From the NCBI GenBank assembly GCA_963281255.1, contig OY725499.1:744001-808000 (forward strand): a stretch of DNA of 64,000 bases. Reading direction: 5' to 3'. This stretch comes from Aphrocallistes beatrix (lineage: Eukaryota; Porifera; Hexactinellida; Sceptrulophora; Aphrocallistidae). The translations under genes and the position numbers were made by a program. Below are positions 54,164-64,000 of the stretch, in pieces. Within the stretch, counting starts at the first letter, position 1; each line of letters begins with the position of its first letter. Below the pieces are notes generated by a model. The model was given only the letters and a program-made list of their open reading frames with translations. It did no database searches and had not been told where the DNA came from.

Positions 54164-54559
54164 TAACGACTAAGTTCGAGTCTCAGAATAAAACACACAT
54201 CACGGAATTATGACGTTATTCTCAGCTTGTATTTCATTTTGAAATTAATACCCTGCATCCGCACCGGTAGGGCGACTCTGTTGATATGAAGTATTCACTA
54301 TCAGTGTACGTAAGTAGGAAAGCGCACTTGTCTAATATAATACAGCTTTGCAGGAAAGGTTTAGATTCTAAACCTTCACTACAAAACTTATGCTCTTCTT
54401 TCTGCAAAATTCTGGGATATATTATAAACTGAATACATATATCTCAAAGTTTTGCATAAAAAAACAGGTGCATAAGCCGGACTGATTTTGCGTAAGATTG
54501 TGTGAACGTACGTACGTAAGGATGCAGTATACACCGTCAATGACATATGACATCTCCCT

Positions 54560-56915
54560 ATAGGAGCTGGAGTAAACAGACTAACCTGACTCTGGCCGTA
54601 CTGAGAGTCTACTCCTCATCTGTCCCGACTCATTCCGCACATTTTCCTTCTCGAGTAGGTTAGAGGAGCAAGCACACTTTATCTCCAACTCTCTATTCTC
54701 CTCCACACCAGCAGCACGTGCTCCTGTCCGACTGCTGCATGCTAGAGACACGGGACGCTCCAGTCTCACACGTGACCTTGTTGTGTTGTGGATTGTCTGA
54801 GAGGAATCAATGCTGCACTGTTATAATAGTCATAGAGTCGACTTGTTGTACGATCGAAATATCCAGCAATCCGACTAAATCGAACAGAGAATGTCTAATT
54901 TTACTTTCAATTACAGAGAAATACTAATTGAGATCTATAAACTAGAATTAACAAGTAAGGCTAGGAATAAATAAGATTGAGCTTAATACTCTCTATGACT
55001 TCTTCTGAAATGACACTCAACGTGTTACTTATTTGTCCGAATACTTCCAAGAGATTCTGACTTTCTAATATTCCTCACATCAATCCTCTTCCCTCGCGAA
55101 GGAGACATGCCCTCTATCTCACGGTTCCTCGTCCACTTGGACCATGAGACATAGTTTGGATATTGTTGGGTTTGCGCTTCCTTCATTCCTTGAGTAAGCA
55201 ACTCCTGTTTCTGATGGAAACACATCAAAATGCAGATCTACCACTCATCCACGTTTGTCTCCGTTATTGCTTGGGCGGACTCGCTCCCTGTGAGTTCTCC
55301 AATCTTTCCTCTGTCGGCGTTGAGACTTGGATTGAGATGAATAGTCCATCCTTCCTCCCCATGGCCGGCGCTATGTTTTATCGGCAGTGGGTGTCCTAAG
55401 AGGGATTTCTCTGAAAGTGGGTGTCCATTTATGGAGGGATACATATTGTACAATATGATAAAACAGGACGCAGTGGGTGTCTGGACACCCAGGACACCCC
55501 GGTGGCGCCGGCCCTGCTCCCGAAACGCTAGCAGCGGTCGACGTGGTACCACTTATGCCCTCTTTGCAGCTCCTCTAATACATTGGCTCTTTTCTGTTCG
55601 AGCACCCTATATGGACCTTCAAACTTTGCAGACAGTGAATCTTCTCTCTCGTCTACTTTCAACAGATGCTGTCACCTGGTCTGTTATGAGTTCCTCTTTT
55701 GTCTTTGACATACTATCTGCTTTCTGTTTCGGAAAACTTCCTATCTTCAAGTGACGTCATATATCTATTAATTCCTCTGAACGTCCAGGAGGCTTCCCAG
55801 TAGTCTGGGAGGACTCATCAGGTCCAGGTTTCTCGATCTTATATCGATCGGTAGTGCTCTAGAATGCCTTCCAAAGTAATCCTGTGAGGAACACTTTGGT
55901 AGTTGTGTTCTGACATTGTTCATGAGGAATCTTATCTTTGTAGAACCAATGGCCACGCACTTTTCCAATTCTCGCTTCATTAGTAGGCTCCGGGTGACCT
56001 GCTTTGGGGTGCCAACATTCCTTTCAGTCATCCCGTTGCCTGAGGGTGGTAGGGTGAAGAGTGGCGCTTGTGTCCCTCCAATTTCTTGCAAAGATCTCTG
56101 ATTCGTGGCCGTCAACATTCTTGCTTGGTCCGTCAGAAGGACATCCGGAATAGCAAGACTCCGGAATGCCCAGCCTACTAAGAATGCTTGCGCAATCGAC
56201 TCCGCCGTCTGATCTTGAAGTGGTATCAGCTCGACGTACCGGCTGAAGAGGTCGGCAATTAGGACGAAATATCTGAACATTCCATCGCACCACGGCAGTG
56301 TATCTATGTCCATCACAATCCAACCGCCTGGTTGATCCTTCTCTCGGATGAATCGCACATGGCACGTACTCTGCAGAATAATCTCACGTCTCGAGCCAAC
56401 TTATACCAGAAATACGACCTTTTAACGAGCTCAAGGGTTCTCGTCTGACCGAAGTGAATCTCGTTCAGCACTTTCTGTAATAAATCTCGTCTGAAGCTCT
56501 CGGAGTTGTTGGTTGGACTTGAATATAACTTCATCATTCTTTTGCTCGCGCACAATTTTACTGATCAAACCTCGCAGAGTTTTAACTCCAAATGAACTGT
56601 CGCTGGGTACGTCCGGGTTATGGCTCTTGAGTATATACAGTTCCCTTCTCGTCACCATTCATCTCTTCTTCCGTGTGGTAAACCTTGTTTTTAGTGTCCA
56701 CTCGCAAATTGGGAGTGCTACTAAGTCAGGCTGGAAACTGGCCATCCTATCCTGGACGATGGATTACTGATACGGAAGTTCTTCTAACTCCATCATCCAT
56801 CTGGTGAAGGTGTGTCCTGTGTCTCTTTGGCTTCTCATCCACCGTAGAGGGTTATGGTCTGAAATCAGGAAGATTTTGGGAGAAACTCTCAGGAATTCAT
56901 TGAGAGCTACTCGCT
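54560..56915 (-). pseudogene. Ty3/gypsy retrotransposon remnant: RNase H end, integrase, tail
   Basis: Minus-strand order is as in Ty3/gypsy pol. 56905-56770 encodes the end of RNase H (DHNPLRWMRSQRD). 56555-56380 encodes the integrase zinc-binding region (HFGQTRTLELVKRSYFW...CRVRAMC). 56358-55770 encodes the rve catalytic core, with WIVMDIDTLPW (first Asp), LLTDQARMLTA (second Asp) and NGMTERNVGTPKQ (Glu), then an integrase tail. Frames are broken at the zinc-finger/core join and after about 55770, and a GGCCGGCGC-bounded MITE (about 55365-55515) interrupts the tail. RT and gag are absent upstream. An LTR may lie in 54560-54960 but no second LTR was seen. This is a genomic fossil; the intact integrase motifs suggest modest age. 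Confidence 0.85.
55365..55515. mobile_element. Small MITE with GGCCGGCGC termini
   Basis: GGCCGGCGC at about 55363 pairs with GCGCCGGCC at about 55514. Inside are GTGGGTGTCC repeats (also GGTGTCTGGACACCC). It breaks the gypsy tail frame. No clear target duplication. Confidence 0.6.
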
Positions 56916-56919
56916 CGTC

Positions 56920-57032
56920 TATGATCCCGGGATTGAGAAGGTAATCCCGGGATTGAAATATCGGGATCGGGATTATAAAACTAATCCCGGAGGTAAAATG
57001 GACCGGGATCCCGGGATTGTAACCCCTAATTC
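56920..57032. repeat. ATCCCGGGAT-rich MITE
   Basis: GATCCCGGGATTGAGAAGG and ACCGGGATCCCGGGATTG with AATCCCGG words in between, a foldback of about 110 bp that truncates the upstream end of the gypsy remnant. The GTAACCCC border is common in hAT-type MITEs. Confidence 0.6.
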
Positions 57033-57109
57033 GGGGGCTATATAAATCTATAAATCTATAAACTTTAACTTTAACTTTAACACCAAATTTCTAAAAACTC
57101 CCGATAAGG

Positions 57110-58035
57110 CAGCATATGCCATAAATCGAATCCAATATCTCCGGTTTGTTGGATAACTTAATTTGGAATTTTTGCAAAAATTCCGATCTCAAATCCTACT
57201 ACTAACCATCGTAATTCAAAGACTATTGACTATTTTCCTATTTTTCAAGTGCCTTATTTAGATGCATCCAAGTGTTCGTAAGAGGCAAAATAATCATGAC
57301 TAATTTAATAAATTGATAATAAATTGTCGCTCCCAACATGGTAATGAAACTGATTAAAAATTAAGTGTTTTACTACCACGCATACTCTATGCACCCAATG
57401 CGCTGCACTAAGTACTTTTTATTGGAAATTTGGTAGAAATCGGAAAATTTGATTACATGAGGATCGCGCGTGTAAAACATTATTCAAAATGAGTATCATG
57501 TTTTGAATGCGTCATTGTGACTAAAATATTGAGTAACGAAGTTTACAAAGATCTAAGATATTTTCACTATGTCTAGAAGTACTAGAAAATTGAAATCATA
57601 ATGATAATTCCCATGTTTACGTGCTTTTTGAAGTAGCTGAAGGATAGTGTTTTCCAGAAGATCAAACTGATTTAGTTCTTCTCACTATGTATTACATTTA
57701 ATTGAAGACAAACATAATGTTTTCGAAAGAATCAAGAAAAATATACGCGTTGGTGGACAATTCGCGATTATCGTTCAACAAAATCTGAACTTGAACTTGA
57801 AGAGATAACGTATGGAGATTTGAACCTGGATGCAACTTTTTTGCATGAATTTAATTTGATTTGAACATTTTACAATAAAGAAAAGATAGCACACATATAG
57901 TAACTAGTATTTGAGCTAAACCAATTTTCAATTGTGTTTTGAAAAGTAACAAGTTTGTAGCTATTGAAGAAAAAATAATGAATATTGAATGAACTGAGGT
58001 TTAGAAAAATGCTAAAATTAATTAATGTACATTTC
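57110..58035 (+). pseudogene. Decayed second copy of the methyltransferase locus
   Basis: 57150-57610 matches 10870-11350. 57630-57810 matches the middle of the methyltransferase (14409-14600: the acidic beta-2 end, the LVLLTMYYI-type motif II region and IRVGGQFAIIV), with in-frame stops. 57820-58030 matches the 3' flank at 15400-15640. The intact locus has 3 kb between the first two blocks that is missing here. No start, motif I or C-terminus remains. Confidence 0.85.
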
Positions 58036-58079
58036 AGAATAATACCTATCAGATTATCTGGAACAGTGGTTCTCGACGA

Positions 58080-58950
58080 GATATTACTGACCATGTCACG
58101 AAAAAAATGGTCCGGGGGACCAATTTTGACAGGCCAAAACTGGTCCCCCCTGCCAAAATTGGTCCGGGTTAAATTTTGTGTCATTTAATTACGTACACTA
58201 AAGTAACCCTCTCGTCATAGGATGCGATGACATTACAATCTCTTCAAGAGGTCTCTATTAATAGGGAGTTTATTCAATACATACCAACTGGCCGTTTTTG
58301 ACGGGACGTCCCGATTTTTGCATTCTTCTTTCGAGCTAATTTTCATGAATGTCCAGCTTTTAAATGAAGTTTTATGCTGTCCATGTCTGTTTTTGATTCT
58401 GCAAGTATGTGGAAGTTCTACTATTGCGTCCCGCCATTTCCCGCAAACTTCAATGCTGCGCCTCGCTTTTATCATGGCTCAAGTTGGCATTATTCATGTT
58501 AAAAAATGTCTGCCTGTAGACCGATAGTGCAGCTGACTTGGCATGTGAGATATGAATATTGTAATACATCGGGACTACAAAATTTTTGAAATCTCAAATT
58601 TCGCAGCGTACGGAAATACATACATACATATGGACATATGTAGTACACCGTCCTTGCCATAAGGGCATCTCTCTGCAGAAACTGCACTAAGAATGGTCCT
58701 CCGCCAAAACTGGTTCCCCGGACTAATTTTGGCAGCCAAAACTGGTCCGGGTGACCAAATTTAGCTAGGTGGGACCAATTTTGGCGACCAAAACTGGTCC
58801 GGGTCACCATATTTAGCAAGGGAGGACCAAATTTAGCCAGGGGGGGCCCAGTTTTGGCTGCAAAATCTGGACCCCCGGACCAATTTTGGCGACCAAAACT
58901 GGTCCCCCGGACCAAGTTTGGCCTGACCAATTTTGGTCCGACAACCCTAG
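58080..58950. repeat. GGACCAAATTTTGGC-array element, copy 2, split by another element
   Basis: 58080-58190 and 58560-58950 are together the reverse complement of 44830-45125 with extra array units. The middle (about 58200-58555) contains the GCGGGA/TCCCGC repeat (GACGGGACGTCCCG; CGCCTCGCTTTTATCATGG) in inverted orientation. Confidence 0.75.
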
Positions 58951-59486
58951 GATAGGTATAAAATACTCCAATTAAATTTCATTGAGAAATTAATGTCTAT
59001 ATATATGTTGGAGAATACTTGTTGTCATGTTTTCTCGGTAAGGTTTACATTTTCAAAAAACGAGTAACACCATCTGTACAAGTATTCATTATCTAATACT
59101 TGGGTATCAAATAGTATCCAAATTTTGGAAATTGGTATTCCCTATATATTTAAAAACCAAGTTCCACCCCTAGTGTATAAGATCGATTTAGTAATAATTC
59201 TGGTGTGCCTATTAATATGCTAAATCGATGTTGCACTGCATATAATCCTGAACACGAAATGTATGGTTACAAATGGCGGGTCGCGAATCGTGAGGAAACG
59301 AATTATTATATCACTAATTGTGTGTATCTCAAAAAATTCTTATTTGGCGCAACAAAGTTGAAATGATTTGTTGAAATAATTGGGTATCTTGACTCATCCC
59401 GTCCTGGAAATTAGGTATGACCTTAAAATGGGCCTGTTTCGATACAATTGGCGATCAAAGCATAGATATATTTTATATTTAATCTT
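58951..59486. other. Intergenic, nothing recognised
   Basis: AT-rich; short open frames at 59380-59589 run into the repeat that follows and are not called. Confidence 0.6.
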
Positions 59487-60572
59487 AAGCCCACCATACA
59501 CGATGCAACTTTGTTGCATGCAACAAGTCAACATACACGATGCAACAATGTTGCATGCAACATTATTTCCATGCAACTTTGTTGCATGAAATATTCATTC
59601 TCGCGCAACTTGTTGCATGGAAAATCATATTGTTGTGTACAGTATGCATATACTAATTTATAAATATAATTGAAATTGATAAATAGCTATTTTCAATTCA
59701 TATTATGATTTTTAAAAAGTCTTCTCGTTTCCTCATTCTTGATTATTTTACTTCGTCGGAGGTTGTAAAGATAAGGCCGTACTTGATACAAATCTATATA
59801 TAAAAGTTTTTCGTCTGTCCAGTGATAAGGTTTGGCAATTTTGGTTTACAATTTGGTCATTGAATGGATCGACTTTATCATATAAAGGAATTTACTACAA
59901 GTACAAGTATTATTATTGAAAGTGTTCCCTTGTTGCTTACTTGATTCAGAGTGGTTAACCGATTTTAGGGCTCGGTTATTTTGGTTTCCTCTAGGGCGGT
60001 TAACCGGTTAACCGATGTCCATATTAATTGGTTGAAATATGCATTTTTAGACTAATATTTAACCTGCTAGTGATCAATTTGATAATTTTCAGCTGTCTCG
60101 AGATATACTATATGATTAAAAATAGAAATTATGATGTATTATTAATTTTTTAGAAGTAATATTCATGACTCTCGGTCGAAAAACAATGAAATTAGCGTAA
60201 ATATTTAGAAAATAAAGCAGATCGGCTAGCCGATCTAAGATTTTCTTAACTGTTAACCGAGATCGACGGCGGTTAGCCGGTTAACCGGTTAACCAAATCC
60301 AGGCTTGCTTGATTGAAATCCTAACCTCACTTTAGTACTAAAGTTATCTCGATTTAACCATCTGCTATCAGTTGTGGTTTTCAATACTAAACAATTAGGA
60401 AAAACAAGTATTTTGAAATTCCATGCAACTTTGTTGCATGCAACAATGTTGCATGAAAAATTCACCATACACGATGCAACAAAATTGCATGCAACAATGT
60501 TGCATGCAACTTTTAACATACACGATGCAACAAAGTTGCATGCAACTTTGTTGCATCGTGTATGGTGGGCTT
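59487..60572. mobile_element. Composite element bounded by GTTGCATGCAAC arrays
   Basis: AAGCCCACCATACACGATGC at the left and GCATCGTGTATGGTGGGCTT at the right are perfect inverted ends. Next to each end lie multiple copies of ATGCAACWWWGTTGCAT palindromes (59505-59625 and 60420-60556). A different, GGTTAACCGGTTAACC-rich foldback (about 59945-60305) sits inside. Open frames over the arrays are repeat artefacts. Confidence 0.8.
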
Positions 60573-60776
60573 TAGATTCGTTAATGACACATTGAAATTT
60601 CTCAGTTTACAATTTTTGAACTGTACTGTAAGGTGTGATATCATCAACTGTCCATACCCATGCATCAGTCAATTAGAAAAGCTTTAGGAAAAATCAGTTA
60701 TTTAAAATTTAGTTTTTAAATCAAGATATATTCAATAAAGTACTATATTTGCAATGTTTATTTTTTCTGTTTTTAG

Positions 60777-61341
60777 TTGAATTATCCACATGGTTGACAT
60801 TTCTAACCGAAAGGATACCACAAATGAAAGGGATGAAGGAGAAGAAAGCGTTGGAATTTCTTGATAAGCACGGTATCAGAATGGTAGATATGAGCATATC
60901 TATCCCTGAAATTGATTTGAATATTAAGCATAATGCTTCTAAAAAGATGAACGAGAAAAGTTTTTGAATTGGCCAGGGAATGTGAGTTTTGAAAGTTACA
61001 TATGCTCACCAAGGAGTAAAGATGATCTGGTAAAAATTTTGAAGGACGCCACATTTGCAGATCAGAAAATTGGATTTCAGGGATCGACTCATTCTTGGCC
61101 CAATTTTTTCGGTGAACAGAATTCTGTGTCAATCAATTTCTTGTTCTTCAATGCATTTGGAAAAAATCAAGAGCGAACCAAATTGGTTGATAAGGAAAAT
61201 GGAATGGTAGATGTTTCTGCTGGTTGTTCTATTCTAGAAAAGCATTGTACGTTTGGATTAGATAAAGATCTTTTACTTCTACCTTCTTGCGTGATATATA
61301 CAGATGGACAATATGTGAGTACTAGCTCAACTGGATGTCAT
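60777..61341 (+). pseudogene. Partial second copy of the FAD oxidase (exon 2 only)
   Basis: It keeps the splice acceptor (TTTTTAG|TTGAATTATC) and donor (CAT|GTAAGT) of exon 2 of the 19155-22851 gene, including GFQGSTHSW and VSAGCSI. It is 46 bp shorter because the segment coding for LTEDYLVIPTKPSTF is deleted, which shifts the frame (stop after NEKSF at about 60967). Exon 1 is not found upstream, and no exon 3 is seen in the 2.6 kb to the window end. In a spliced transcript it would be non-functional. Confidence 0.85.
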
Positions 61342-61448
61342 GTAAGTTACAAAATTTAATTACATATGTATATATCCGAATGAACTATAACTATATATTT
61401 TTAGTGTAGCTCCTAGTATAGGATGTCATGATCGACGTACGACGTCCG

Positions 61449-61487
61449 TACGTCCGCGGACGTAGCAGACGGACGCGTCCGTCTGCT
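61449..61487. repeat. Two abutting GC-rich perfect palindromes
   Basis: 61449-61464 is TACGTCCGCGGACGTA. 61464-61487 is a perfect 24-bp palindrome centred on GACGCGTC with outer arms AGCAGACG/CGTCTGCT. Both are built from CGTCCG words in an AT-rich setting. Confidence 0.9.
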
Positions 61488-61546
61488 CGCTCCTGGAAAC
61501 TCTATTAAGCAAATTTAACTAAATTTGGGGGCATGTATTCCTTATA

Positions 61547-62022
61547 CACTGCCTGAACAAAAGCATTCGTACACCCCATAATTCCCCATACAAATAGTTA
61601 TAATACTGATTTATTTAGCGAGTCAAGGTATTTAATTGGTAAGAGATACACTTAATTTAACTTCAAATTCGAATTCTCCATATTCGAATTACTCACTTTT
61701 TCATCTTTCAACTTGTTTACACTCCTACAAGGTTAAAGATTTTCAAACTGTGCCACCTCATACCACCAATGCCATCATATACAATGGTGATACTCGTGAC
61801 ATGTGGCATAGGAAAGCAAATGCTGAAAATAATTAATCTTGAAGAAGAGTAATTAAGTTGAAAACTTATAAAGTGGGTAATTTGAATGTGGAGAATTCGA
61901 ATTTGAAGTCAAATTAAGCGTATCTCTTACCAATTATATACCTTGACTCGCTAAATAAATCAATATTATAACTATTTGTATGGGGAATTATGGGGTGTAC
62001 GAATAGTTTTGTTCAGGCAGTG
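61547..62022. mobile_element. Tc1-like MITE with long inverted repeats, 476 bp
   Basis: CACTGCCTGAACAAAAGCAT at the left; AGTTTTGTTCAGGCAGTG at the right; TA outside. The arms pair for about 130 bases (AGAGATACACTTAATTTAAC etc.). No transposase. Related by structure and one subterminal word to 549-1026. Confidence 0.88.
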
Positions 62023-62029
62023 TATGGTG

Positions 62030-62474
62030 GAAATTTGAACATATGTACAAATTCTGGAAAAAAATAGCGAGTGTGAAGTTTGCAGCGAATTAGCAGCGAG
62101 AAACCGAACACATTATAAAATGTAATCATTCTGGAACTATGGAGCAATTGGGATGGCATTTGGAATACATTGATACCATACATACCAACCTGAGCCATGA
62201 TAAAAGCGGAACGCAGCGTTGAATTTCGTGGAACATGGCGGGACGCAATAGAAAAGTATTATACATACTCATAGTATCAAAAAAAGCGGGACATAATGGG
62301 GAAATTTCAAGTAAAAACGGGACACTCGTGAAAATTAGCTCATCAGAAGAGTGAAAAAAAGCGGGATGTCCCGCTTTTTTTCCAAATTTCGTCGTTTTCT
62401 CAATTGTTCTAAGACTGAGAACACTTGATGTACTATTTCTGGAAATGGAATGCGATGTTTGGAATACATTAATA
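62030..62474. repeat. GCGGGA/TCCCGC family repeat
   Basis: CATACATACCAACCTGAGCC near 62180, then AAAGCGGAACGCAGCGTTGA and a central AAAAAGCGGGATGTCCCGCT hairpin at about 62355-62378. Related to 5335-5580 and 58200-58555. Confidence 0.7.
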
Positions 62475-62656
62475 CAGTCAGGGTCGCTTATTATGAACCC
62501 GCTTAATATGAACATTCGTTTATTATGAACTAACCTCCTGGTCCCAATTTCATTTATAGATAGGATTTGTATTGAATCAAGTTCGCTTAATATGAAGTAT
62601 CTCTATTATGAACATATTTTGGCCCCCTGGTGGTTCATAATAATCGACCCTGACGG
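62475..62656. mobile_element. pogo-like MITE, 182 bp
   Basis: CAGTCAGGGTCGCTTATTAT pairs with ATAATAATCGACCCTGACGG, with TA on both sides. Inner words such as TTCGCTTAATATGAA repeat. Confidence 0.88.
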
Positions 62657-63628
62657 TATATGCTTTTTATAAATAGCAACTTTGATTGCTAAGGAAATAG
62701 CAGGAGTTTTCTATATACTTGTAGTAATAACCAAGGATGCTGTATATAAAATCCCCAATTATACACATGTATAAGTACTTAAAAATTATACTATTTATTC
62801 ATATTTCCCATGGTCTCAGTGGCATTATTATATGATGTACTATATCTACTGGATACAAAAGCATATCTAAAGGTTTCCAAACTACATACGTATACTAATT
62901 TTTAATTCCCACAACGGAAACTGTATGTATAAAGTAATCTACATTCTTTTATTCTAAATATCAAAATAGAGGGTAGTTTGTGAGAAAAATGAGATTCATT
63001 CATATAGGTACTGTATTTGCAGATTACAGAAAAATATTCGAATATAATACATACTACTAGGGAATCCATTTAATGAAGACAGTCAGAATAAATATAAACA
63101 ATTATAACAAACTGCTGATTATTCACAATTTCAGTTTGTATGTCGTTTTGATAAATGAAATGATTGCATCGATTGGTTCCTTTGTTCAAAAACATAACTG
63201 CATGGGATATCTTGGGATTTCCCTGGATCGCGAATTCGAAATTTAATCTGTCTATTGACTCATGCTAATTTAGTCATTAAAATTTAAAATATAATAACAT
63301 CCAGGGATTTACCATTGAGATCCAGGGATTTCACTCCTAAAATCCAGGTTAATTTTCAGAGGGGTTGGTAAGTATGGAAACCGGGAGGAGGATAGGAGTG
63401 CATCATGTTCCTCGAGATAATAGTGGATAGTAACAGATTACGGGACCTTTTGTCTGTCTAAGACTCATCAGATTGGCTATTTGCCAACTAGGTCATATAT
63501 CAACACTTAGTCCGTATTCAAACGTCGATTTGTAAACTTAGTACGTATATTAGTATATCGGAAAATGTAGATTAGGGAGCTGCCAGGGATAAAGATGATT
63601 CGCTGGAGAAGTATAAGTGATTTTTTCT
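62657..63628. other. Intergenic, one dispersed repeat
   Basis: 63195-63385 is the relative of 40305-40490 (GATCGCGAATTCGAAATTTA, CAGAGGGGTTGGTAAGTATG). Otherwise AT-rich, with no gene. Confidence 0.65.
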
Positions 63629-64000
63629 TCATTCGATATTGATAATATCATTTGATGTTGTCCCATAGGTGAGAGCCAGGGAATTAATCATTGAAATGAC
63701 AGGCTCATAATGGTTCGAATAGTTGATAATATAGTAGATGGAGGCATTGAATTTGGCATTAGCTCTGAGCAAACTCCATCGCACTTCACAAATTAATGAA
63801 CCTCCTGTTCTATAATCGTTGGTCGCAACGAATATATATGCTTCGAATAAGAACGCAAGCAGCAGCCATTATCTCCACGTCTCCTCCCCAAGTATCTGTT
63901 TTCATCCAAAAAGTAGGCGCATGGAGGCATATTCTTCTGTAGAAAATACCACTGGAGTTGTGTTGTACCTTCACTTGCAATAAACCTGGCTATTATTGCG
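63629..64000 (-). pseudogene. OTU-family cysteine peptidase fragment, probably transposon-derived
   Basis: Minus-strand frames entering from beyond the window give YFLDENRYLGRRRGDNGCCL, where GDNGCCLRSYSKHIY resembles the OTU catalytic DGNCLFRALS segment. After a one-base shift near 63835 the frame continues TNDYRTGGSLICEVRWSLLR and reaches NHYEPVISM, the classic OTU catalytic His motif, ending at a stop at 63629-63631. OTU peptidases cleave ubiquitin chains, but stand-alone copies like this are commonly carried by eukaryotic transposons, including Helitron-like ones. The frame shift makes it a probable pseudogene; its upstream part is outside the window. Confidence 0.7.

Noticed and set aside
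59380-60595. Frames rich in HATxLHAT peptides
   Set aside because: Produced by GTTGCATGCAAC arrays; repeat artefact.
61636-61836. 66-codon frame
   Set aside because: Lies wholly inside the interior of a Tc1-like MITE.
63700-63720. tRNA T-loop-like word GGTTCGAAT
   Set aside because: No acceptor stem or anticodon arm around it; it lies in the OTU fragment.

Overview
This is an AT-rich nuclear window from a eukaryote, most likely an early-branching invertebrate metazoan (a sponge is my first guess, a cnidarian or placozoan is possible). The basis is a one-exon NACHT/LRR immune-receptor gene with N-terminal death-fold-like domains, Golgi carbohydrate sulfotransferases of the animal CHST8-14 type, an orphan multi-pass (about 7TM) protein, GT-AG introns, Ty3/gypsy pol remnants, and a dense load of Helitron, Tc1/mariner, pogo, hAT and piggyBac-like non-autonomous elements. 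The species cannot be fixed from the sequence alone.

Layout. 1-4.35 kb: a Helitron, then a decayed minus-strand gene for a large unrecognised protein with hydrophobic C-terminal segments; it is broken by single-base frameshifts, a hAT MITE and the Helitron itself. 4.35-14 kb: mostly repeats. 14.1-14.9 kb: an intact class I SAM-dependent methyltransferase. 17.0-19.0 kb: two Helitrons head to tail. 19.1-22.9 kb: a three-exon FAD-linked oxidase related to L-gulonolactone oxidase, with a predicted N-myristoylation/palmitoylation start and nested MITEs in its introns. 24.8-29.3 kb and 30.3-36.1 kb: a direct duplication of a gene pair, a 7TM protein (+) converging on a type II membrane sulfotransferase (-), with a Ty3/gypsy fragment at the junction. 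In the second unit the 7TM gene is dead (no TATA box, no ATG, a 130-bp deletion), while the sulfotransferase is intact and its stem-region 9-residue repeat has grown from 4 to about 34 copies. 36.5-41.1 kb: Tc1 remnants, nested hAT elements and an unresolved GC-rich block. 41.3-44.6 kb: the NLR gene. 45-64 kb: mainly transposons, with a small unrecognised ORF (50.2 kb), a hAT transposase C-terminus (51.9 kb), a gypsy RNase H-integrase remnant (55-57 kb), decayed second copies of the methyltransferase (57.1-58.0 kb) and of the oxidase (60.8-61.3 kb) in the same order and orientation as the intact pair, and an OTU-peptidase fragment at the right edge.

The intact genes are one methyltransferase, one FAD oxidase, one 7TM protein, two sulfotransferases, one NLR and perhaps one small ORF. 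Two locus-scale duplications (methyltransferase + oxidase; 7TM + sulfotransferase) make natural empty-site comparisons that date and delimit several transposons. The strongest novelty is a pair of Helitron-like families with unrelated 5' ends and bodies that share one GC-rich, multi-hairpin 3' terminus ending in CTTG. All assignments are by eye; no database search was run.
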